A DNA stretch of 64,000 nucleotides from Cellvibrio sp. PSBB006 (GCF_002162135.1 NZ_CP021382.1:3470001-3534000); one strand, 5' to 3'. Shown: positions 34,267 to 46,178, counted from the first letter of the stretch. Numbers and translations: made by a program. Notes: a model not told the origin generated them from the sequence alone.

Positions 34267-36780
34267 GTGGATAAACCGGATAAATTACCCGAGATAAAAA
34301 AAGTCGATAGTCAAACCGCCAGCTCGCGTGCGGCGCAGCGTGCGCAGGAAGCCGCCAAGCGTACGGCAGCCGCGCGGCAAAAGGTGTTGTTGATCGCGCT
34401 TGGCGTGGTGGTTGTGGTCAACGCATTGCTCGCCTTTTTACTGCACGGCGTTATGGTGGAGGATGTGCAGCGCGAGCGTCAGTCAGAATTGACCGCGCAA
34501 CAGACAAGCGTCCATGTCAATGCTGTTCAACGTTATCTCGCGAAGGTGACCCAGCAATTTGAGCAAGCTCGTGCGTATCCTGATCTGGTCACTCGTCTGA
34601 CTGACAATAATGCGGAACAAATAGCCGTCCGACAGCAGAGTTTGCGAGAATATTTTGATCAACCGGTTGCGGTGCGTTTAATACCCGCCGGCACCGCGCA
34701 ACTGGATCGCGAAGGCATTGCACCGATTCGGTTTGCTGAGCTGGATTTAATTCGTCGCGCCGAACGTCGCGAGCCTACCCTACCCGAAGCAGCCGTAGTT
34801 GACGATAATTGGTTGCTGCATCTTATTACGCCCCTGCCCACAGATGCGCAACAACCGGTGGCGGGCACGTTACTGGTTACGCTGGATGGCCGCGACCTGA
34901 TCAGTGCATTCAATGTCGGTGATGCCAATCTCGGACAAGCCGTGCTGTTACAAAAAATCGCCGGCAGTATGCCGTTGACGGTTGCCTCCGTTGGCAACGG
35001 TAATCTCTCCCCCCATCATGAGATGCCGATTCCCAACACTTATTGGAGTGTTCGCTTTACACCCTCGCAGCAGTTGGTGAATTTATCGGAAGAACTACCG
35101 ACGTTATGGTTGCTGGTGATATCCGTCACCAGTATCGCTGGCCTGGTATTGGCGTGGCTGGCGAGCAAAGTTCTTGTTAAAGCACAAACAACACAAAAAG
35201 CCACAGCAAAAGCTGACGCGGCAGAAGCAAAAACAGTTGCGAAAGCTGGTGAGACCGCTAAAGCCACCGATGAAATACTGGCGAATCCGATCTATCAGAA
35301 TCAGGATATTCTTGATATCGCCGTTATCGAAGAAGACGATGATATTCTCGGACTGAATCAGGCCACCGGGAAAAAAGCGGCCGGCGGAACGGCTGCACAA
35401 ACCCTTGATGTCCCTGCAGATATTTTTCGTTCCTACGATATTCGCGGCATTGTCGGTCAGGACCTGACCGCACAATTGGCCGAAAAAATCGGCGCGGCTA
35501 TCGGCAGCGAAGTGCTGGATCAGGGTGAGACAAGTATTATCGTCGCACGCGATGGTCGCACTCACAGCGAGGAGCTGAGCCAAGCTCTGGTAAAAGGCAT
35601 TTTGCGCACAGGTTGTCATGTGATTGACATCGGCATTGTGCCGACGCCCGTGTTGTATTTTGCTACTTTCCATCTGCCGGAAACCAACAGCGGTGTTATG
35701 GTAACGGCCAGCCATAATCCGGCGGAGTACAACGGCTTCAAGATGGTGATTAACGGTGTGACGCTCGCCGACGATGCGGTCATGGATATTCGTGCGCGTA
35801 TTATGCGGCAACAATTTCATCGCGGTCAGGGCAGCACAGAGCATCGTGAGGTGATTGCGGATTATATTGATCGTATTTTTTCTGATGTGGCGTTGGCCAG
35901 TAACGTGTCATTGGTGATTGACGCGGGTAATGCGGTGACCGGCGTGGTGGCACCGCAGTTGTTTGAAGAATTGGGTTGCGACGTTACTCCGCTTTATTGC
36001 GATCTGGATGGCACCTTCCCCAATCACGATCCGGACCCCGGCCACGAAAAAAATCTGCGCGATTTAATTGCCAAAGTGCAGGAGGTCGGTGCCGATCTCG
36101 GTGTAGCATTCGACGGCGATGGCGATCGACTGGTTGTGGTAACGCCCAAAGGCACGATTATTTGGCCGGATCATTTATTGATGCTGTTCGCACGCGATGT
36201 CTTGTCGCGCAATCCCGGTGCAGATGTACTCTTCGATGTGAAATGTTCGCGGCAACTGAACCAGGTGATCAGCAGCTATGGCGGGCGCCCGATGATGTGG
36301 AAAACCGGCCACTCGCCGATGAAAGCCAAGATGATTGAAACCGGCGCATTAATTGGTGGGGAATATTCCGGTCATATCTTTATCAAAGATCGCTGGTACG
36401 GTTTCGACGACGGCATGTATGCTATGGCGCGTTTGTTGGAAATCATCACGCTGCGTGACCAGAAGATCGATGACATCTTTATGGCGTTCCCGATTTTGCC
36501 CGCCACACCGGAGCTGAAGATTGCTGTGCCGGATGCTGAAAAATTTGCCCTGATTCAACAGTTAATTGAGAAAGGTGATTTCCAGAATGGCAAGCCCACC
36601 ACGATCGATGGTTTGCGCGTCGATTTCAGTAAAGGTTGGGGATTGGTGCGAGCGTCGAATACCTCGGCGGCATTGACGCTGCGTTTTGAAGCGGAGTCTG
36701 AAGAAGCGCTGGAAAAAATCAAGCTCTTGTTCAAGCGCGAATTACTGAAAGTAAATCCCAAACTGGTTATTAATTTTTAA
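34267..36780 (+). CDS. algC: Membrane-anchored phosphomannomutase/phosphoglucomutase
   Basis: An 837-residue protein beginning with GTG after AAGGGA. The C-terminal 460 residues are AlgC: phospho-serine Ser482 (VTASHNPAEYNG), metal loop DGDGDR and sugar loop GGEYSGH. It interconverts mannose and glucose 1-/6-phosphates for exopolysaccharide and LPS precursors. The N-terminal 300 residues hold two membrane helices (about 38-60 and 277-300) around a probable periplasmic sensor-like domain, then an Ala/Lys-rich linker. Long AlgC forms occur in pseudomonads; the role of the extension is unknown. Confidence 0.93.
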   Translation: MDKPDKLPEIKKVDSQTASSRAAQRAQEAAKRTAAARQKVLLIALGVVVVVNALLAFLLHGVMVEDVQRERQSELTAQQTSVHVNAVQRYLAKVTQQFEQARAYPDLVTRLTDNNAEQIAVRQQSLREYFDQPVAVRLIPAGTAQLDREGIAPIRFAELDLIRRAERREPTLPEAAVVDDNWLLHLITPLPTDAQQPVAGTLLVTLDGRDLISAFNVGDANLGQAVLLQKIAGSMPLTVASVGNGNLSPHHEMPIPNTYWSVRFTPSQQLVNLSEELPTLWLLVISVTSIAGLVLAWLASKVLVKAQTTQKATAKADAAEAKTVAKAGETAKATDEILANPIYQNQDILDIAVIEEDDDILGLNQATGKKAAGGTAAQTLDVPADIFRSYDIRGIVGQDLTAQLAEKIGAAIGSEVLDQGETSIIVARDGRTHSEELSQALVKGILRTGCHVIDIGIVPTPVLYFATFHLPETNSGVMVTASHNPAEYNGFKMVINGVTLADDAVMDIRARIMRQQFHRGQGSTEHREVIADYIDRIFSDVALASNVSLVIDAGNAVTGVVAPQLFEELGCDVTPLYCDLDGTFPNHDPDPGHEKNLRDLIAKVQEVGADLGVAFDGDGDRLVVVTPKGTIIWPDHLLMLFARDVLSRNPGADVLFDVKCSRQLNQVISSYGGRPMMWKTGHSPMKAKMIETGALIGGEYSGHIFIKDRWYGFDDGMYAMARLLEIITLRDQKIDDIFMAFPILPATPELKIAVPDAEKFALIQQLIEKGDFQNGKPTTIDGLRVDFSKGWGLVRASNTSAALTLRFEAESEEALEKIKLLFKRELLKVNPKLVINF

Positions 36781-36919
36781 GTGAGCATTGGAAAACGTTT
36801 GCCTTGATCATGCAGGTAAACGTTCAACAATCTCCAAACCTTGCGCATAGCAAGATTCCATTAATCCGGGAATTTTCTGAAGCGGTCTGTCGGAACTTCC
36901 CTTTAGCTACAGGATTTGA

Positions 36920-37831
<912 letters not shown>

Positions 37832-37901
37832 CGGCCAGTTGCACGCAAGGAGTGCGCGTGCAATTCTGGACAGAAATCGCCACGGACTGAGTTAAAGACT
37901 G

Positions 37902-38495
37902 ATGAACAAACCCAGCACAAAAGTTTCGCGTCGCCAACAGATTCTGGAATCACTTGCCAAGATGTTGGAGGACAGTCCCGGTGCGCGGATTACCACCGCA
38001 GCACTTGCCAGGGAAGTGGGTGTGTCGGAAGCTGCGCTCTATCGCCACTTCCCCAGCAAGTCGAAGATGTTTGAAGGCTTGATCGAGTTTATTGAAGACA
38101 CGATCTTTACGCGCATCAATTTGATCCTGACAGAAGAGCCGGCGGCACTCAAACGCTGTGAAAATATTCTGTTATTGGTTTTGACGTTCACCGAGCGCAA
38201 TCCTGGTATTACTCGTCTGCTGACTGGCGATGCGCTTACCGGTGAAACGGAACGCTTGCGTAACCGCATTGCGCAGGTATTCGAGCGTCTTGAAACGCAA
38301 TTGAAACAAATACTGCGCGAAGCGGAGTTGCGTGAAGGTATTCGTCCGAGCATTCCGGTATCCGCTGCTGCGAATTTGTTGATGGCGTGTATGGATGGTC
38401 GTATCACGCAATTTGTACGCAGCGAATTCCGTCGCTCACCGACCGAATACTGGAGTGACCAGTGGGCGTTGATTGCGCAGGGTTTTATGCGATAA
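37902..38495 (+). CDS. slmA: Nucleoid occlusion factor SlmA
   Basis: A 197-residue TetR-fold protein that binds chromosomal sites and blocks FtsZ assembly over the nucleoid. The N-terminal HTH ([20 protein letters not shown]) and the SlmA-specific [19 protein letters not shown] identify it. It converges with the next gene, 5 bases apart. Confidence 0.94.
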   Translation: MNKPSTKVSRRQQILESLAKMLEDSPGARITTAALAREVGVSEAALYRHFPSKSKMFEGLIEFIEDTIFTRINLILTEEPAALKRCENILLLVLTFTERNPGITRLLTGDALTGETERLRNRIAQVFERLETQLKQILREAELREGIRPSIPVSAAANLLMACMDGRITQFVRSEFRRSPTEYWSDQWALIAQGFMR

Positions 38496-38500
38496 GGAAG

Positions 38501-39121
38501 CTAGTTATCGCGGGAAATTACTTCAAACCGTTTCATATCCTGATCAAACTTGTCAGACGCAGCCTGATATTCCCGCTCGCGCTGTTTGATCTGCATCTTG
38601 ATGTCGCGCTCTTCCGCTTGCAGATTGGCGAGATTCTTTAATAAATCTTCACTGACGGCGCGCCCGCTGCGCTCCATACTGGCCGCTTGTTCCTGCTGCG
38701 CCACAATCTGTGAGCGCACATTACTCAGATTGCTGGTCAGGATACTGATGTTACCTTGCAGCTCCTGAAGGTTGCGTGTCTTGGCCGCTTCGATATCCGC
38801 TACGCTGCTGTAACGACGCCGCAACAATTTATCGGCTTTTTCCTGCTGCTTGCGCAGCTTGCGCTCTGCGGCAGCACGCTCCGCTTCTTCTCCCGTTGGA
38901 GACGGCTCCACAACACGGATGACCTCACCATTGAGCGAAACGACTTCATAACCTTTTGGAACATATTCCGGCGGGATGGTGGCATTGATAACCTGAACGC
39001 CGTCTTCATTGACGTAGCGATAATAGACTCTGCCCGGCGCATCAGCAGCGTACACCGCTGATGCCGACAGGGCAGTAACGCCCGCGAGGATGGAAATCAG
39101 TTTGATCAAGCCCTTATTCAT
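38501..39121 (-). CDS. DUF4124-type exported coiled-coil protein
   Basis: A 206-residue exported protein: signal peptide (1-25, after VYA), then a short DUF4124-like beta domain (VYYRYVNEDGVQVINATIPP) and a long coiled coil rich in Glu, Lys and Gln (about 75-195). Such proteins are common in the envelope of pseudomonads and relatives, with no defined role. It precedes no partner and lies 20 bases downstream of pyrE, so it may be co-transcribed with it. Confidence 0.75.
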   Translation of the reverse strand: MNKGLIKLISILAGVTALSASAVYAADAPGRVYYRYVNEDGVQVINATIPPEYVPKGYEVVSLNGEVIRVVEPSPTGEEAERAAAERKLRKQQEKADKLLRRRYSSVADIEAAKTRNLQELQGNISILTSNLSNVRSQIVAQQEQAASMERSGRAVSEDLLKNLANLQAEERDIKMQIKQREREYQAASDKFDQDMKRFEVISRDN

Positions 39122-39141
39122 CGTGTTACCCGTTCACTGTT

Positions 39142-39792
39142 TCAGGGTGTATCGACACCATAGGTGGCGCGATAGCGTTTGATTTGATCGACCATGTCTC
39201 CCTGGCTGCCTTGCGTCTCCAGATAATCAATGATGTGGTTCAGGTTAATGATGCTCACCACGGGAATACCAAAATTCTGTTCCACTTCCTGGATTGCCGA
39301 TAACGGACCCTGGCCCCGCTCCTGGCGGTTCAGGCCGATCAATACGGCAGCTGGCTCAGCATCGGCAGCTTTGATAAGCCCCATCACTTCGCGTACAGCA
39401 GTCCCGGCGGTGATCACATCATCAACGATCAGTATCTTGCCCTGTAATGGTGCGCCCACCAGGGTGCCGCCCTCGCCGTGATCCTTGGCCTCCTTACGGT
39501 TATAACAGTAAGGAAGATCCCTTTGATAATGGTCTGACAAAGCAATAGCCGTGGTTGCAGCCAGCGGAATTCCTTTATAAGCAGGCCCAAATACTACATC
39601 AAAGGGGATGCCAGATGCGGTGATTGCTGCCGCATAGTAGCGTCCTAATTCAGCTAATGCATTTCCGGTCTGAAATTTGCCTGCATTAAAGAAGTATGGA
39701 CTGGTTCGACCGGATTTCAGCGTGAATTCACCAAAGCATAGCGCCTGGTGCCTGATCGCCAGCTGAATGAAATCATGTTGATACTTTTCCAT
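39142..39792 (-). CDS. pyrE: Orotate phosphoribosyltransferase
   Basis: A 216-residue PRTase forming orotidine 5'-phosphate from orotate and PRPP in pyrimidine synthesis. The PRPP loop [17 protein letters not shown] and the hood [17 protein letters not shown] are clear. It is divergent from crc, the standard pseudomonad arrangement. Confidence 0.97.
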   Translation of the reverse strand: MEKYQHDFIQLAIRHQALCFGEFTLKSGRTSPYFFNAGKFQTGNALAELGRYYAAAITASGIPFDVVFGPAYKGIPLAATTAIALSDHYQRDLPYCYNRKEAKDHGEGGTLVGAPLQGKILIVDDVITAGTAVREVMGLIKAADAEPAAVLIGLNRQERGQGPLSAIQEVEQNFGIPVVSIINLNHIIDYLETQGSQGDMVDQIKRYRATYGVDTP

Positions 39793-40002
39793 GCAAAATA
39801 CCTGTGTATGATCTAACTTCTTATAGGTCTAACAATAATAACCGGATGGATTAGTTGCTGAACTTAATCCTGACTGTAGCTTCTATCAAATCGACAGCAA
39901 AAATGTGAAAAAAAGTATCAAACACTGCCACACCCGGTCATTGCGGTAACACAATTCTATAAAGCTCGGGTATCATACACAGTCCGTAATCAAGGGGCTA
40001 AC

Positions 40003-40782
40003 ATGAGAGTTATCAGTCTTAGCGTCGATGGTATTTTTCAAGCGGCGCAACGCGGCCTGTACGATTGGCTTGCAAATCAGGATGCAGATTTGATCTGTCT
40101 GCAAGATTTACGTGCATTGGAATATGAGTTGGATAAGCCCAACTTCCAGCTTGATGGTTATTTTGCTTACTTCTTCGACTCAGGTACCAAGCACTACAAT
40201 GGTGTAGCTATTTACACCCGTGTGCAACCCAAGGCATTGATTTATGGCTTGGGATTTTCTTCCGGTGTTGATATGGAAGGGCGTTATCTACAGGTAGATT
40301 ATGAGCATTTGAGTGTGGGTTCCTTGCTTGCGCCCAGCGCAACCTCTGAACTCGAATCCCAGGAGGTCAAGATCAAGTTCTTTGACGACTTCCAGGCTCA
40401 CCTGGACAAGATCACCCGCAAACGCCGTGAGTATATTTTCTGTGGTAACTGGGAGATGGCCCACACGGCTCGCGATGTCACCAATAGTAGCGAGAACCAG
40501 CACAACTCCGGTTTTCTACCCCATGAGCGCCAATGGCTGAGTCAGCTGTTTAATCAACTGGGTTATGTGGATGCATTCCGGCGCGCCAATCGCGATCCGG
40601 ATGAATACAGCTGGTGGCCCAGTGGTGCGATTGACGAGGGTGAAGGCTGGCGGACGGATTTCCAGGTGGTGTCCAACAGTATCGGACCGAAAGTGGAATA
40701 CGCGACTATCTACAAGATGCAGCAGTTCTCCAGTCACCTGCCGGTGATTATTGACTATGACATTGAGTTGGAGCAGTTCTAG
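40003..40782 (+). CDS. crc: Catabolite repression control protein Crc
   Basis: A 259-residue member of the exonuclease III fold. In pseudomonads Crc assists Hfq in repressing translation of catabolic mRNAs and has no nuclease activity. The same seems true here: positions equivalent to the ExoIII GDFN and DHAP motifs read GNWE and SSHLP, and the glutamate of LQET is LQDLR. AGGGG precedes the ATG. It is divergent from pyrE; the 210-base gap holds the promoters. Confidence 0.92.
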   Translation: MRVISLSVDGIFQAAQRGLYDWLANQDADLICLQDLRALEYELDKPNFQLDGYFAYFFDSGTKHYNGVAIYTRVQPKALIYGLGFSSGVDMEGRYLQVDYEHLSVGSLLAPSATSELESQEVKIKFFDDFQAHLDKITRKRREYIFCGNWEMAHTARDVTNSSENQHNSGFLPHERQWLSQLFNQLGYVDAFRRANRDPDEYSWWPSGAIDEGEGWRTDFQVVSNSIGPKVEYATIYKMQQFSSHLPVIIDYDIELEQF

Positions 40783-40794
40783 GAACCGCTGAGT

Positions 40795-40828
40795 GATCAG
40801 GTGCAGACCCAAGCTGCACCTGATCTTT
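40795..40828. terminator. Terminator between convergent crc and rph
   Basis: GATCAGGTGCAG and CTGCACCTGATC form a perfect 12-bp stem with a 7-base loop and a short T-run. It lies between the crc stop and the rph stop and can serve both directions. Confidence 0.8.
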
Positions 40829-40834
40829 GCAGCG

Positions 40835-41557
40835 TTATTCTGTCAGTAACACCTGCTTCTGCAGTTGATGTAATTGCGCAATACCCTGTTTTGCCAAGCC
40901 CAACATAGCGGCAAATTCAGTCTCACTGAAAGGTTCCGCTTCCGCAGTCCCCTGAATTTCGATGATGCCGCCGTCATCGCCCATAACAATGTTCATATCC
41001 GTATCCGCCGCAGAATCTTCCGGATAATCCAGATCCAAAACCGGCTGACCACCGTAGATACCCACAGACACAGAAGCAATTGCCCGCTTCAAAGGTTCCC
41101 CTTTTACCTGGTTCTGCTGCTTGAGGAAGGCTACTGCGTCGGCCAAGGCAACCCAGGCGCCGGTGATTGATGCGGTTCGCGTGCCGCCATCAGCCTGGAT
41201 GACATCGCAATCTACGTGGATGGTGTTTTCACCGAGACTCGTCAAATCCACGGCGGCTCGCAAGGAGCGGCCGATAAGCCGTTGGATTTCCACTGTGCGA
41301 CCGGTCTGTTTGCCGCGTGCGGCTTCGCGGTCCATTCGCGTACCGGTTGAACGCGGCAGCATGCCATATTCCGCCGTCAGCCAACCCTGCCCCTGTCCGC
41401 GCAGGAAGCTGGGAACACCAGCTTGTACGCTGGCGGTACAGATAACTTTGGTATCACCAAATTCGACCAGTACCGAACCTTCGGCATGTTTGGTGTAGTG
41501 ACGGGTGAGGCGGATGTCGCGGAGTTGATCGGCCTGGCGGCCGCTGGGGCGTTGCAT
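40835..41557 (-). CDS. rph: Ribonuclease PH
   Basis: A 240-residue phosphorolytic 3'-exoribonuclease trimming tRNA precursors. Signatures are [35 protein letters not shown] and [18 protein letters not shown]. It is divergent from yicC. Confidence 0.97.
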   Translation of the reverse strand: MQRPSGRQADQLRDIRLTRHYTKHAEGSVLVEFGDTKVICTASVQAGVPSFLRGQGQGWLTAEYGMLPRSTGTRMDREAARGKQTGRTVEIQRLIGRSLRAAVDLTSLGENTIHVDCDVIQADGGTRTASITGAWVALADAVAFLKQQNQVKGEPLKRAIASVSVGIYGGQPVLDLDYPEDSAADTDMNIVMGDDGGIIEIQGTAEAEPFSETEFAAMLGLAKQGIAQLHQLQKQVLLTE

Positions 41558-41723
41558 AACGTGATCCTTTAACTGAAGCGGGTGGAGAAAGCGGGCGGCG
41601 CAGGTGACTGTGATACCATCCGCTCCTTTGAGCGGTGGCCAGCCATAGCTGCCGAAGGGAGAACTCTACCAGCTCTCATCCATCGCGGTAACAACACACG
41701 TCTTAATTAGGAGAATATTGCCC

Positions 41724-42593
41724 ATGCCACGCAGTATGACTGGATTTGCCCGCCGCGAAGCCAAACTTCCCTGGGGCACCGTGATCTGGGAGATCCGCAG
41801 TGTCAATCACCGCTACCTGGAGCCGAGCTTCCGTCTGCCGGAGGATTTCCGCGAGATTGAACCCGGCCTACGCGAATTGATTCGCAAGGCATTGCAGCGC
41901 GGCAAAGTAGAAGCGGCGCTGAGTATCCAATGGGAGCAGGAAGGTGAAGCGGAGCTGGGTATCAACCTGGGCCGGGTTAGCCAGCTAGCCAGAGCTGCAC
42001 AACAAATCACTGAACAGTTAGGTGATCTTGCCGCGCCCGTAAATACCCTGGAGATCCTCAAATGGCCGGGCGTCATGCAAAAACAGGAGATGGACCGCGA
42101 AGCCCTGCAGCAGGCGGTGCTCAATGTGTTCGACGAAGCGCTGAAACAGCTGGTTGAACATCGCGCGCGCGAAGGCGCGGAGCTGGAACAATTTATCCTG
42201 CAACGGCTGGATGCCGTATCCGCGCAAGTGGTTGCCGTTCGTGCTCGCTTGCCGGAGATTTTGCAAAGCCAGCGCGACAAATTACAAGCCAAAATTGCCA
42301 CCCTGCAAGTAGACCTTGACCCCGAACGCCTCGAACAGGAAATCGCCCTGCTCGCACAAAAGGCCGATGTCGATGAGGAACTGGATCGCCTCGACACGCA
42401 CGTAATTGAAGTCAAACGCAGCCTCAAACAAACCGACTCCCTCGGCCGCCGGCTGGATTTTTTAATGCAGGAACTCAACCGCGAAGCCAATACCCTTTCA
42501 TCAAAATCTATTGTCAGTGAAACGACCCAGGCTGCGGTGGAGTTGAAGGTGTTGATCGAGCAGATGCGGGAGCAGGTGCAGAATATCGAATAG
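41724..42593 (+). CDS. yicC: YicC family protein
   Basis: A 289-residue YicC/RmuC-type protein (start PRSMTGFARRE, end LIEQMREQVQNIE). YicC is linked to stationary-phase survival and, in recent work as I remember it, to endoribonuclease activity. TTAGGAG precedes ATG 41724; a TTG 6 bases upstream is less likely. It starts the run yicC to gmk. Confidence 0.92.
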   Translation: MPRSMTGFARREAKLPWGTVIWEIRSVNHRYLEPSFRLPEDFREIEPGLRELIRKALQRGKVEAALSIQWEQEGEAELGINLGRVSQLARAAQQITEQLGDLAAPVNTLEILKWPGVMQKQEMDREALQQAVLNVFDEALKQLVEHRAREGAELEQFILQRLDAVSAQVVAVRARLPEILQSQRDKLQAKIATLQVDLDPERLEQEIALLAQKADVDEELDRLDTHVIEVKRSLKQTDSLGRRLDFLMQELNREANTLSSKSIVSETTQAAVELKVLIEQMREQVQNIE

Positions 42594-42708
42594 CCTAACC
42601 GCGCCACTCAGTCATCATTCGAGGCATGGTTGACGTTTGGTGACTAACCCTTTCTGGCAAAGGGTGGATCGGTAAGGCGGTGCCAAGGTAAGACAAGTGG
42701 AGTAACCA

Positions 42709-43527
42709 TTGCTCGTATATCTGCTATTTATCACTGCCATCCTGATTATTGCATTTTTAATCATCACGCCTGTGTGGCGCTCGCGACGGCGCCAGCAGAT
42801 TGCGGTTCGTCCTTTCCCTGAATCCTGGCATCAACTGCTTGAGCAACACTGGCAGTTGTATGCGGTGTTGCCCGAAGATGTACGTGACCAACTACAGCGG
42901 CAACTCCGGGTGATGATGGCGGAAACCGAATTCTACGGCTGCAATGATTTGATTGTTACGGAGAAAATGCGTGTGTTGGTCCTGGCACAAGCCAGCTTGC
43001 TTTATGGCAGCGTCATTCATCACCAGCAAACGGATTTTCCCTGTGTCCTACTTTACCCGGATGCGTTTGTTCGTGAAGGCGCAACGATGGATGAACTGGG
43101 TTTGGTTGCCGAGGAGCGTCATATTCTTTTGGGAGAGTCCTGGGAACAGGGTAAGGTGATTTTGTCCTGGGCCGACATTGAGCAGAATCTGGCGCAACCA
43201 CAGAGCCACCACAATTTGGTGATCCACGAATACGCGCACCAGATTGATGGTTATGACGGCGCTATGAACGGCACACCACCCGTGGCGGGTCATCCGAAAT
43301 TCCAGACATGGCCTGCGGTCATGCAAGGCGCCTATGATGATCTCTGTCATCGCGTGGATGCGGGTGACGCATCTTTTGATCCCTACGCGACGACTAATCC
43401 CGCGGAATTTTTTGCCGTCGTCAGTGAATATTTCTTTATGCAACCGCAGGTGCTTATTGAGCGTTATCCCGATGTTTATCGGTTGCTCTCTGCTTTTTAT
43501 CGTCGCGACCCCTTGGCCTGGACTTAA
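42709..43527 (+). CDS. mtfA: MtfA-like zinc peptidase
   Basis: A 272-residue protein of the MtfA (DgsA anti-repressor) family. An N-terminal helix (1-20) anchors it. The metalloprotease motif HEYAH (173-177) lies in VIHEYAHQIDGYDG, with a downstream EFFAVVSEYFF supplying the third ligand. In E. coli MtfA binds Mlc and is a zinc aminopeptidase; no anchor is needed there, so this member may differ. It begins with TTG after GTGGAG. Confidence 0.85.
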   Translation: MLVYLLFITAILIIAFLIITPVWRSRRRQQIAVRPFPESWHQLLEQHWQLYAVLPEDVRDQLQRQLRVMMAETEFYGCNDLIVTEKMRVLVLAQASLLYGSVIHHQQTDFPCVLLYPDAFVREGATMDELGLVAEERHILLGESWEQGKVILSWADIEQNLAQPQSHHNLVIHEYAHQIDGYDGAMNGTPPVAGHPKFQTWPAVMQGAYDDLCHRVDAGDASFDPYATTNPAEFFAVVSEYFFMQPQVLIERYPDVYRLLSAFYRRDPLAWT

Positions 43528-43638
43528 CGCTCCTCGTTTCTGTCAGGTGAAACCCTTGAAGAACTTTTGGTTTAAACCAAACTCCCAAAAGACACCTTTC
43601 TCTGCAAAATATTCATCGCAAATTCATAAGGAATTCCC

Positions 43639-44631
43639 ATGAAGTATTGGCTATCCACCTTATTGTTATTCACCTGTCTATCATCATTCGCCGCAGAGGC
43701 GCCCAGCTACGGTCCGCGTCTGGAAGGCTTTAACTATCCCCACCCCACTAAAACCTTCACCTTCACATCCCAACAACAGGATCTGGAGATGGTGTATATG
43801 GATGTTCAGCCCGAGGAGGCAAACGGGCGCACAGTGGTGCTGATGCATGGCAAGAATTTTTGTGCAGCGACCTGGGAGGCCACCATCAAGGTGCTGGTCG
43901 ATAAAGGTTATCGTGTGATAGCGCCAGACCAGATCGGCTTCTGTAAATCATCCAAGCCAACACAGTATCAATTCAGTTTTCAGCAACTGGCGAGCAATAC
44001 CCGGGCGTTGCTTGACAATATCGATGTGAAAAACGTGACCGTCATGGGGCATTCCATGGGCGGCATGTTAGCTACGCGCTTTGCGCTGATGTACCCCGAG
44101 CAAACTGAGCAACTGGTGATGGTCAATCCGATTGGCCTGGAGGATTGGAAGGCGTTGGGCGTGCCTTACCGTAATGTGGATGAATGGTATGCGCGGGATC
44201 TGAAAACCTCGGCGGAGAGCATTCGGAAATACCAGCTCAATACTTACTACGCCGGAAATTGGCGACCGGAGTTTGATCGTTGGGTGGAGATGCAAGCGGG
44301 TATGTTTCGCGGTGAGGGACGAGAGCTGGTGGCCTGGAGTTCGGCATTGACCGCCGACATGATTATGTTGCAGCCGGTGGTGTACGAGTTTCCATTCTTG
44401 AAGATGCCGGTTTTATTACTGATCGGCGAGCTGGACAACACGGCGTTGGGCAAAGATGCAGCTTCGCCAGCGTTGCAGAAAAAATTGGGCAACTATAAAA
44501 AGCTGGGTCGAGAAATCGCGGCACAAATTCCCAGAGCCAAATTGGTAAATTTTCCCGACCTGGGTCACTCACCGCAGATTCAGGCTCCGGAGCGCTTTCA
44601 CAAAGCGCTTCTAACCAACCTGTTGCCTTGA
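43639..44631 (+). CDS. Secreted alpha/beta hydrolase
   Basis: A 330-residue exported hydrolase: signal peptide 1-18 (after SFA), oxyanion HGKNFCAATWE, nucleophile Ser139 in GHSMGGMLA, acid in LIGELDNTA and His in LGHSPQIQAPERF. It resembles epoxide hydrolase/haloalkane dehalogenase-like esterases. Substrate unknown. GGAATTC-rich leader with AAGGAA before the ATG. Confidence 0.88.
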   Translation: MKYWLSTLLLFTCLSSFAAEAPSYGPRLEGFNYPHPTKTFTFTSQQQDLEMVYMDVQPEEANGRTVVLMHGKNFCAATWEATIKVLVDKGYRVIAPDQIGFCKSSKPTQYQFSFQQLASNTRALLDNIDVKNVTVMGHSMGGMLATRFALMYPEQTEQLVMVNPIGLEDWKALGVPYRNVDEWYARDLKTSAESIRKYQLNTYYAGNWRPEFDRWVEMQAGMFRGEGRELVAWSSALTADMIMLQPVVYEFPFLKMPVLLLIGELDNTALGKDAASPALQKKLGNYKKLGREIAAQIPRAKLVNFPDLGHSPQIQAPERFHKALLTNLLP

Positions 44632-44659
44632 CGCTTTAGGAAGTTTTAGGGGATTCGCC

Positions 44660-44878
44660 TCAGGGCTTGTTTTCGTCGCTATTGATTTGCACCAGTGTGG
44701 CCAAACCTTCGTGGCGCAGTTTGTTCATCAGCTTGGCTAACTGGTCCACCTCGGCGGCATCCAACTGCTCGCCGTGAACAAAAGATAATCGCCCCTTGCT
44801 AACCAATTCGCGCACATACGTGGGCCGGACGCGCAGGCGTTCGGCAGCTTGGGTGATAGACAGCAGTTGTTGCAACAT
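44660..44878 (-). CDS. Small excisionase/MerR-like helix-turn-helix protein
   Basis: A 72-residue protein with an N-terminal winged HTH of the excisionase type (LLSITQAAERLRVRPTYVRE, LVSKGRLSF). Start taken at ATG 44878; a frame start at 44944 is possible. No phage genes lie nearby, so it may be a small regulator or an orphan antitoxin. Function unknown. Confidence 0.6.
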   Translation of the reverse strand: MLQQLLSITQAAERLRVRPTYVRELVSKGRLSFVHGEQLDAAEVDQLAKLMNKLRHEGLATLVQINSDENKP

Positions 44879-45030
44879 AACGGGAATCAGGTAATAAAAG
44901 ATTGTGGATGCGCCTCTGGAACGCGCGGAAAACCTCTGCTTCACTATGCCACACTTTATTGCCGATTACTCGCCATGAACGGCGTCAGCGGTGGATAATC
45001 CCCTGACCCTGTGCCGATCCTGTGCCATAA

Positions 45031-45729
<699 letters not shown>

Positions 45730-45882
45730 TTCCCGGGTATTTGGTTGGTAAACTCACGCAAGTGTGCATTTTGTGGCCAATTCCTCGGCACGCGACTGGC
45801 GGCGAGCACCTATCTCACGCATAATAGACACCCTTGAAAAGCAGCATTCCGGCTGCATTACTTAGTTCAGGCACGGAAATTT

Positions 45883-46134
45883 ATGGCACGCATTACTGTT
45901 GAAGATTGTTTGAATCACGTTGATAACCGTTTTGAGTTGGTTATGGTGGGCAGCAAACGCGCCCGTCAACTTGCGATTGGTGGCAAAGACCCCCATGTCC
46001 CCGCCGAAAATGACAAACCCACTGTTATCGCTCTGCGCGAAATTGAAGAGGGTTTTGTTGATGCGAGCATCCTTCTCGAAAAAGACGTGGCTCCTGCGCC
46101 GAAACCCGAGCGCAACTACGAACAGGAAATGTAA
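45883..46134 (+). CDS. rpoZ: RNA polymerase omega subunit
   Basis: An 83-residue subunit ([20 protein letters not shown]) that aids polymerase assembly and forms part of a ppGpp site. It lies just upstream of spoT, the usual order. Confidence 0.97.
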   Translation: MARITVEDCLNHVDNRFELVMVGSKRARQLAIGGKDPHVPAENDKPTVIALREIEEGFVDASILLEKDVAPAPKPERNYEQEM

Positions 46135-46153
46135 GCCGAGGTAATCATTCCCT

Positions 46154-46178
46154 AGCCGCTGCCGGTGTAGCGGCTTTT
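46154..46178 (+). terminator. Hairpin between rpoZ and spoT
   Basis: AGCCGCT (46154-46160) pairs with AGCGGCT (46169-46175) over an 8-base loop, followed by TTT. It lies 20 bases after rpoZ and 20 before the spoT start, so it is either a partial terminator or an attenuator lowering spoT expression. Confidence 0.55.

Noticed and set aside
39829..39842. AACAATAATAA stretch resembling a Crc/Hfq catabolite-activity motif near crc
   Set aside because: It would lie on the plus strand far from the crc ribosome site, and in the pyrE mRNA it appears as its complement, so it is not placed to act on either message.
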